The notes under the pieces: generated by a model
The model's database searches: none
The model's input: only the letters and a program-made list of their open reading frames with translations
Told to the model about the DNA's origin: nothing
Origin: Gymnothorax reevesii
Lineage: Eukaryota > Chordata > Actinopteri > Anguilliformes > Muraenidae
Length of the DNA: 64,000 nt
Direction of reading: 5' to 3'
Assembly (NCBI GenBank): GCA_029721435.1
Contig: CM056578.1
Location: 12,090,313-12,154,312, forward strand
Made by a program: the position numbers and the translations under genes
In this document: piece after piece, positions 60,776 through 64,000 of the stretch
How the letters are laid out: every line of letters starts with the position of its first letter
How positions within the stretch are numbered: the first letter of the stretch is position 1

Positions 60776-61690
60776 ACCCCATTTCCAAAGTTGTTGGGAC
60801 ATTGTAAAATGTAAATAAAGACAAACTGCATTTGTTTGCAAATCATTTGAACTCTACAAATAATTTGAAATCAGTAAAACGACAACAAATCAAATACTGA
60901 AACTGAGAAATTTTGCTGTTTTTTTGAAGAATACAGACCCATTTTGAATTTGATACCAACAACACATTTCAAAAAAAGCTGGGATAGGGACATTTTTAAC
61001 ACTGTGTTGTATTGCTTCTTTTAACAACACAGAGAGTTTTAGAACTGTGGAGACACACTGCGGCAGTTTTAAAAGCAAAATTGTTTCCCTATTCTTGCTT
61101 GATGTAGAATTTTAGCTACTCAACACTTCATAGCCTCCTTTTTCTTTTTTTTTTTTGTTAGTTTCATAATCTGCTCAAGGTTTTCAGTGGGGGAGAGGAC
61201 TGGACTGTGGGCAGATGTAGAAAGAAATTCACATTTTGATTGGTCAGACCACATTATAGTTTTCACACTTCGCCTCAGTCCATTTTAAATTAATTTGGGC
61301 CCAGAGAAGGTGGCTGCATTTCTAGATCTTGTTCATATATGGTTTTTCCTTTAGATGGTTGAGTTTTAACTTGCGTTTGTGAGTGCAGCAATGAGCTTTG
61401 TTCACTTATAATGGTTTTCAGAAGTGCTCTTAAGCCCATGCAGTGATTTCCACAACAGACACCTGTTTGTTTTCAATGCTGTTCAGCCTGAGGACCTGAA
61501 GATCAAGTCCATTCAATATTGGTTTTTGGCTTTGTCCCTTGCGTACAGAGATTTCTCCAGATTCTTCAAATCTTAAAGGGTATTATGTCACGCAGATGAT
61601 GAAATTCCCAAATTATTTGAAATTTTACATTGAGAAACATTTTGCTGAAATTGTTGAACTTTTGCTGATGCAGTCTTTCATATGAGACAA
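60776..61690 (-). mobile_element. Degenerate Tc1-like transposon relic
   Basis: The 3' end reads AACCCCATTTCCAAAGTTGT then TGGGACATT, and continues like the other long-repeat Tc1 elements here (AAACTGAGAAATTTT; AAAAAAGCTGGGATAGGGAC). Farther on, TGGTCAGACCACATTATAG, CTCAGTCCATTTTAAATTAA and GGGCCCAGAGAAGGTGGCTG are the reverse complement of the transposase SDE region and following codons. All frames are broken. It is an older relative of 30187-31757; the 5' boundary is approximate. Confidence 0.75.
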
Positions 61691-61699
61691 AGTTGCATG

Positions 61700-61877
61700 C
61701 TGCATGCGTATTTGCATGTATGTGGGTGTGTGTTTGCATGCGTATAAGCGCACACGCATATGTGCAGTGTCTGTGTGTGAGAGTGTGTGCGTGTGTGTAT
61801 GTGTAAGTTCATATGCATACATACATGTGTGTTTATAGGTGGGTGTGCACTCATATCTCTGCATGTCTGTGTGCATA

Positions 61878-61908
<31 letters not shown>

Positions 61909-61960
61909 CTGTCTGTGCGTGTGCTTACTTTGTGCCTATGTTTGTTTGTTTTTATTACTG
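61700..61960. repeat. TG-rich microsatellite
   Basis: Imperfect TG/CATG sequence with a pure TG run at about 61880-61903. The overlapping Cys/Val-rich frames are artefacts. Confidence 0.9.
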
Positions 61961-62202
61961 TGCACATTTTTTACTCTCCAAACTGCCACCACTGACCTTC
62001 CATCCAACTCAAACACAGACCCCAACTCTTGCCAAACAGCCGGCCACCAATGTCAGGGCGAGCACACACCCACAGATATCACCCAGCATATCTCCCGACA
62101 TCACGCCCGACCTACTAGACTGCTATGGGGCTCTCAAAGCTCACCGATATAGCAACCTCCTCTTGAAGCTAACGGTACACCTGAACCGCAAGATGAACAA
62201 AC
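61961..62202. other. No gene recognised
   Basis: A short non-repeat stretch. The frames continuing from the TG repeat are not convincing. Confidence 0.4.
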
Positions 62203-63982
62203 TAGGGATGTAACGATTACCGGTGTAACAGTAAACCCCAATGTAAATTTTGACAATACCAATTACTGTTTTCACTTCAAATAAAATTATCTAGGTGGAT
62301 TACCGAGGTGTGGAAACCGTGTGTTTAATACTTCCCAGCTTCATCCGAGTCTCCTGAAGTAGCCGCACAGGCACACTGCGTAGCCAACAACTTGCGTTTA
62401 AACTTTCTTTAAATTGGAAATGGCATCATGGCGGAAAAAGGAGAAGACAGCACTCAGGACATCTTTCAGCCCTCTAAGAGGACAAGGTCTGAAGTATGGG
62501 CATATTTTGGGTATTATAAGAATGCCGGGGTACACCTGATTGAAGACAGTTATCCTGTCTGCAGAACATGCAGGAAAAAAGTTTCTGCTAAAGGCAGCAA
62601 TACGTCAAATCTCATGACATATCTCCATGACCATCACCCACAACTTTATAGTCAATGCAAGGTAAGTTGATGTTAACATTCTAGCTGAAATACATGGTGT
62701 GGGGACATCAAGTTGAGGTTGAATGCAATGATCCGTCTGTCTAACGTACTGACTTAATGTAATGTCAATAATGTAAACAGAACCCTAAGTGCGGCGCCAT
62801 CGAGAATGCATATCTAGCAGCGAATATTCTAAGCTAAACAGCTAAACTTTAATTCACGAAGAGATGGTGAAACGGTGAAAACAAGGCATTATTTATTGCT
62901 AGTTGAAGGCATCAAAAATGCCATAAACTTCGTTTTTTGTGGAAATTTAGTCGACAGTGACTACGTGCATATTACCACAGATCATTAAATGGACGTTGGA
63001 ATCAACCAAATACGAGCTAGCAGCTAGATCAGCAAAATCGCGCTAGCAGATTTGTTTACTATGACAACGTTTAACACTATTACTAATGCTTGTAATGAGC
63101 AATGTCATAAACATTTGCTGAAATGAATGACATGGTACCAGAAGCATTCTACCTGAAATCCACATTTTCGTTCAGTGACGGAGCGTGACGCTAGCTGCTA
63201 ATCGGGACACTTTCTTAACTGTAGCCTAAGAGCTAGAAGTATGCCCACTTGCGTTTATAAAACAGTAGTATATTACAGTATTTTATTGCATTGAATCATT
63301 AGAGGTGCATACATGATGCTAAATCAACAGCATCCTATTTGTTGATGATGGAGAGAATAACTATACAATCAGATCTGTTCCACTAAATTGCTTACATATT
63401 TTGTTTTTTATTTTAATGTCATCAACACTTGAACATTTAAATTTGATTACATATGACTGTAGTAGTTATTTTTGTAATTTGTTTATAGTGGCTATTTTAA
63501 AAGCATACTGCACTTTTGCCTTATTCTTTTAAGGTTTACTTTACAGTGCTCATGTTTACAGTTCTACATTTTAATTTTGATGATGAAGAAAACAAGAATA
63601 TAATAAGTGGTGTTTCTTAGATTTGTTTACGTATTGTTCTTTATGTCTTAGCTTGAATGTTTGAATTTGTATAATTTAAATCTGCACTACTGGAAATGTT
63701 CCTGACAAATAAGCTGTTTACGTGCTGAACCCTTGTTCCTTTGATGCTAAGAGTTGCAGTTTTTGAGAAGGATTTGCCTATATTATAATATATAATATAG
63801 GCAAATATATATAAATATAATAAACACTGTTACATTTTTTACAACTATTCAGTTTGTGTAGGCCTATCAGTGCTCTCTGGACATATCGAACACATTTTTA
63901 AAAAAACTGCGATAATACAAAAACCAAGATAATTTTGGTCACATTAACCGTAAGGTTACATTTTCATACAGTTACATATCTA
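62203..63982 (+). mobile_element. hAT transposon, internally deleted, with perfect 8-bp target duplication
   Basis: The 1780-bp element begins TAGGGATGTAACGATTACCG and ends CAGTTACATATCTA; the reversed right end (TAGATATGTAACTG) matches the left. GAACAAAC flanks both sides (62195-62202 and 63983-63990). It keeps a BED zinc-finger exon, but no catalytic or dimerisation region, so it is non-autonomous. A perfect 15-bp-arm palindrome lies inside at 63773-63805. Confidence 0.85.
62428..62661 (+). CDS. BED zinc-finger first exon of the hAT transposase
   Basis: The exon opens with MAEKGEDSTQDIFQPSKRTR and then encodes a BED finger: SEVWAYFGYYK, Cys-x2-Cys in PVCRTCRKKV, NTSNLMTYLHDHHPQLY with the two His. 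BED fingers bind the transposon ends in hAT transposases. A consensus donor GTAAGT starts at 62662, so the frame past it (to 62670) is intronic. The next exons (RNase H-like DDE, C-terminal dimerisation) are absent from the remaining 1.3 kb. The open frame is intact, so a short BED-only transcript is conceivable but not shown. Confidence 0.8.
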
Positions 63983-64000
63983 GAACAAACATGACAAATG

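Overview
This window looks like teleost fish nuclear DNA: about 40% G+C, one vertebrate receptor exon, no operons or bacterial signals, and a dense mixture of Tc1/mariner, hAT, Kolobok-like, LTR and non-LTR elements, tRNA-derived SINEs and TG/CA microsatellites. The species cannot be fixed from the sequence.

One host exon is certain. At 9910-10130 on the minus strand lies a 221-bp exon of a GABA-A receptor beta subunit, most like beta2, with clean splice sites and an open frame. No neighbouring gabrb exon was found by eye, so most of the window is probably intron of this gene (the 3' exons would lie left of position 1) or intergenic DNA. A second candidate exon of 50 bp (38049-38098, minus) has good splice signals and a plausible peptide but no family assignment.

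Left part (1-9.9 kb): the end of one Tc1-like element, a degenerate Tc1-like element (1177-2690), two copies of one SINE family, and a composite region (4753-8243) in which the motif CGTACGCCAC recurs six times on one strand. That region holds a solo LTR with a perfect 5-bp target duplication and a hAT-type MITE. A 204-bp hAT MITE with a perfect 8-bp duplication sits just beside the receptor exon.

Middle (11-37 kb): a CR1-like LINE fragment (11130-12345), a Tc1 composite interrupted by a second LINE (13829-16012), a 3.2-kb Kolobok/P-like THAP transposon with TTAA-AGGGG ends (16977-20160) carrying a nested MITE, SINE tails, a hairpin element, a TGTGGGGAC MITE, a frameshifted but nearly complete Tc1-like element (30187-31757), and diffuse repeats.

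Right part (37-64 kb): microsatellites, a Harbinger-like MITE (41585-41919), a fold-back hAT unit inside one 8-bp duplication (48128-48905) with a relative at 50396-51100, a THAP pseudogene split by a 3.4-kb hAT element (52413-55849), a Tc1 relic (60776-61690), and a hAT element (62203-63982) that keeps a BED zinc-finger exon.

Apart from the receptor, nearly everything recognisable is mobile DNA, usually nested and broken by frameshifts. I saw no intact transposase and no multigene system.
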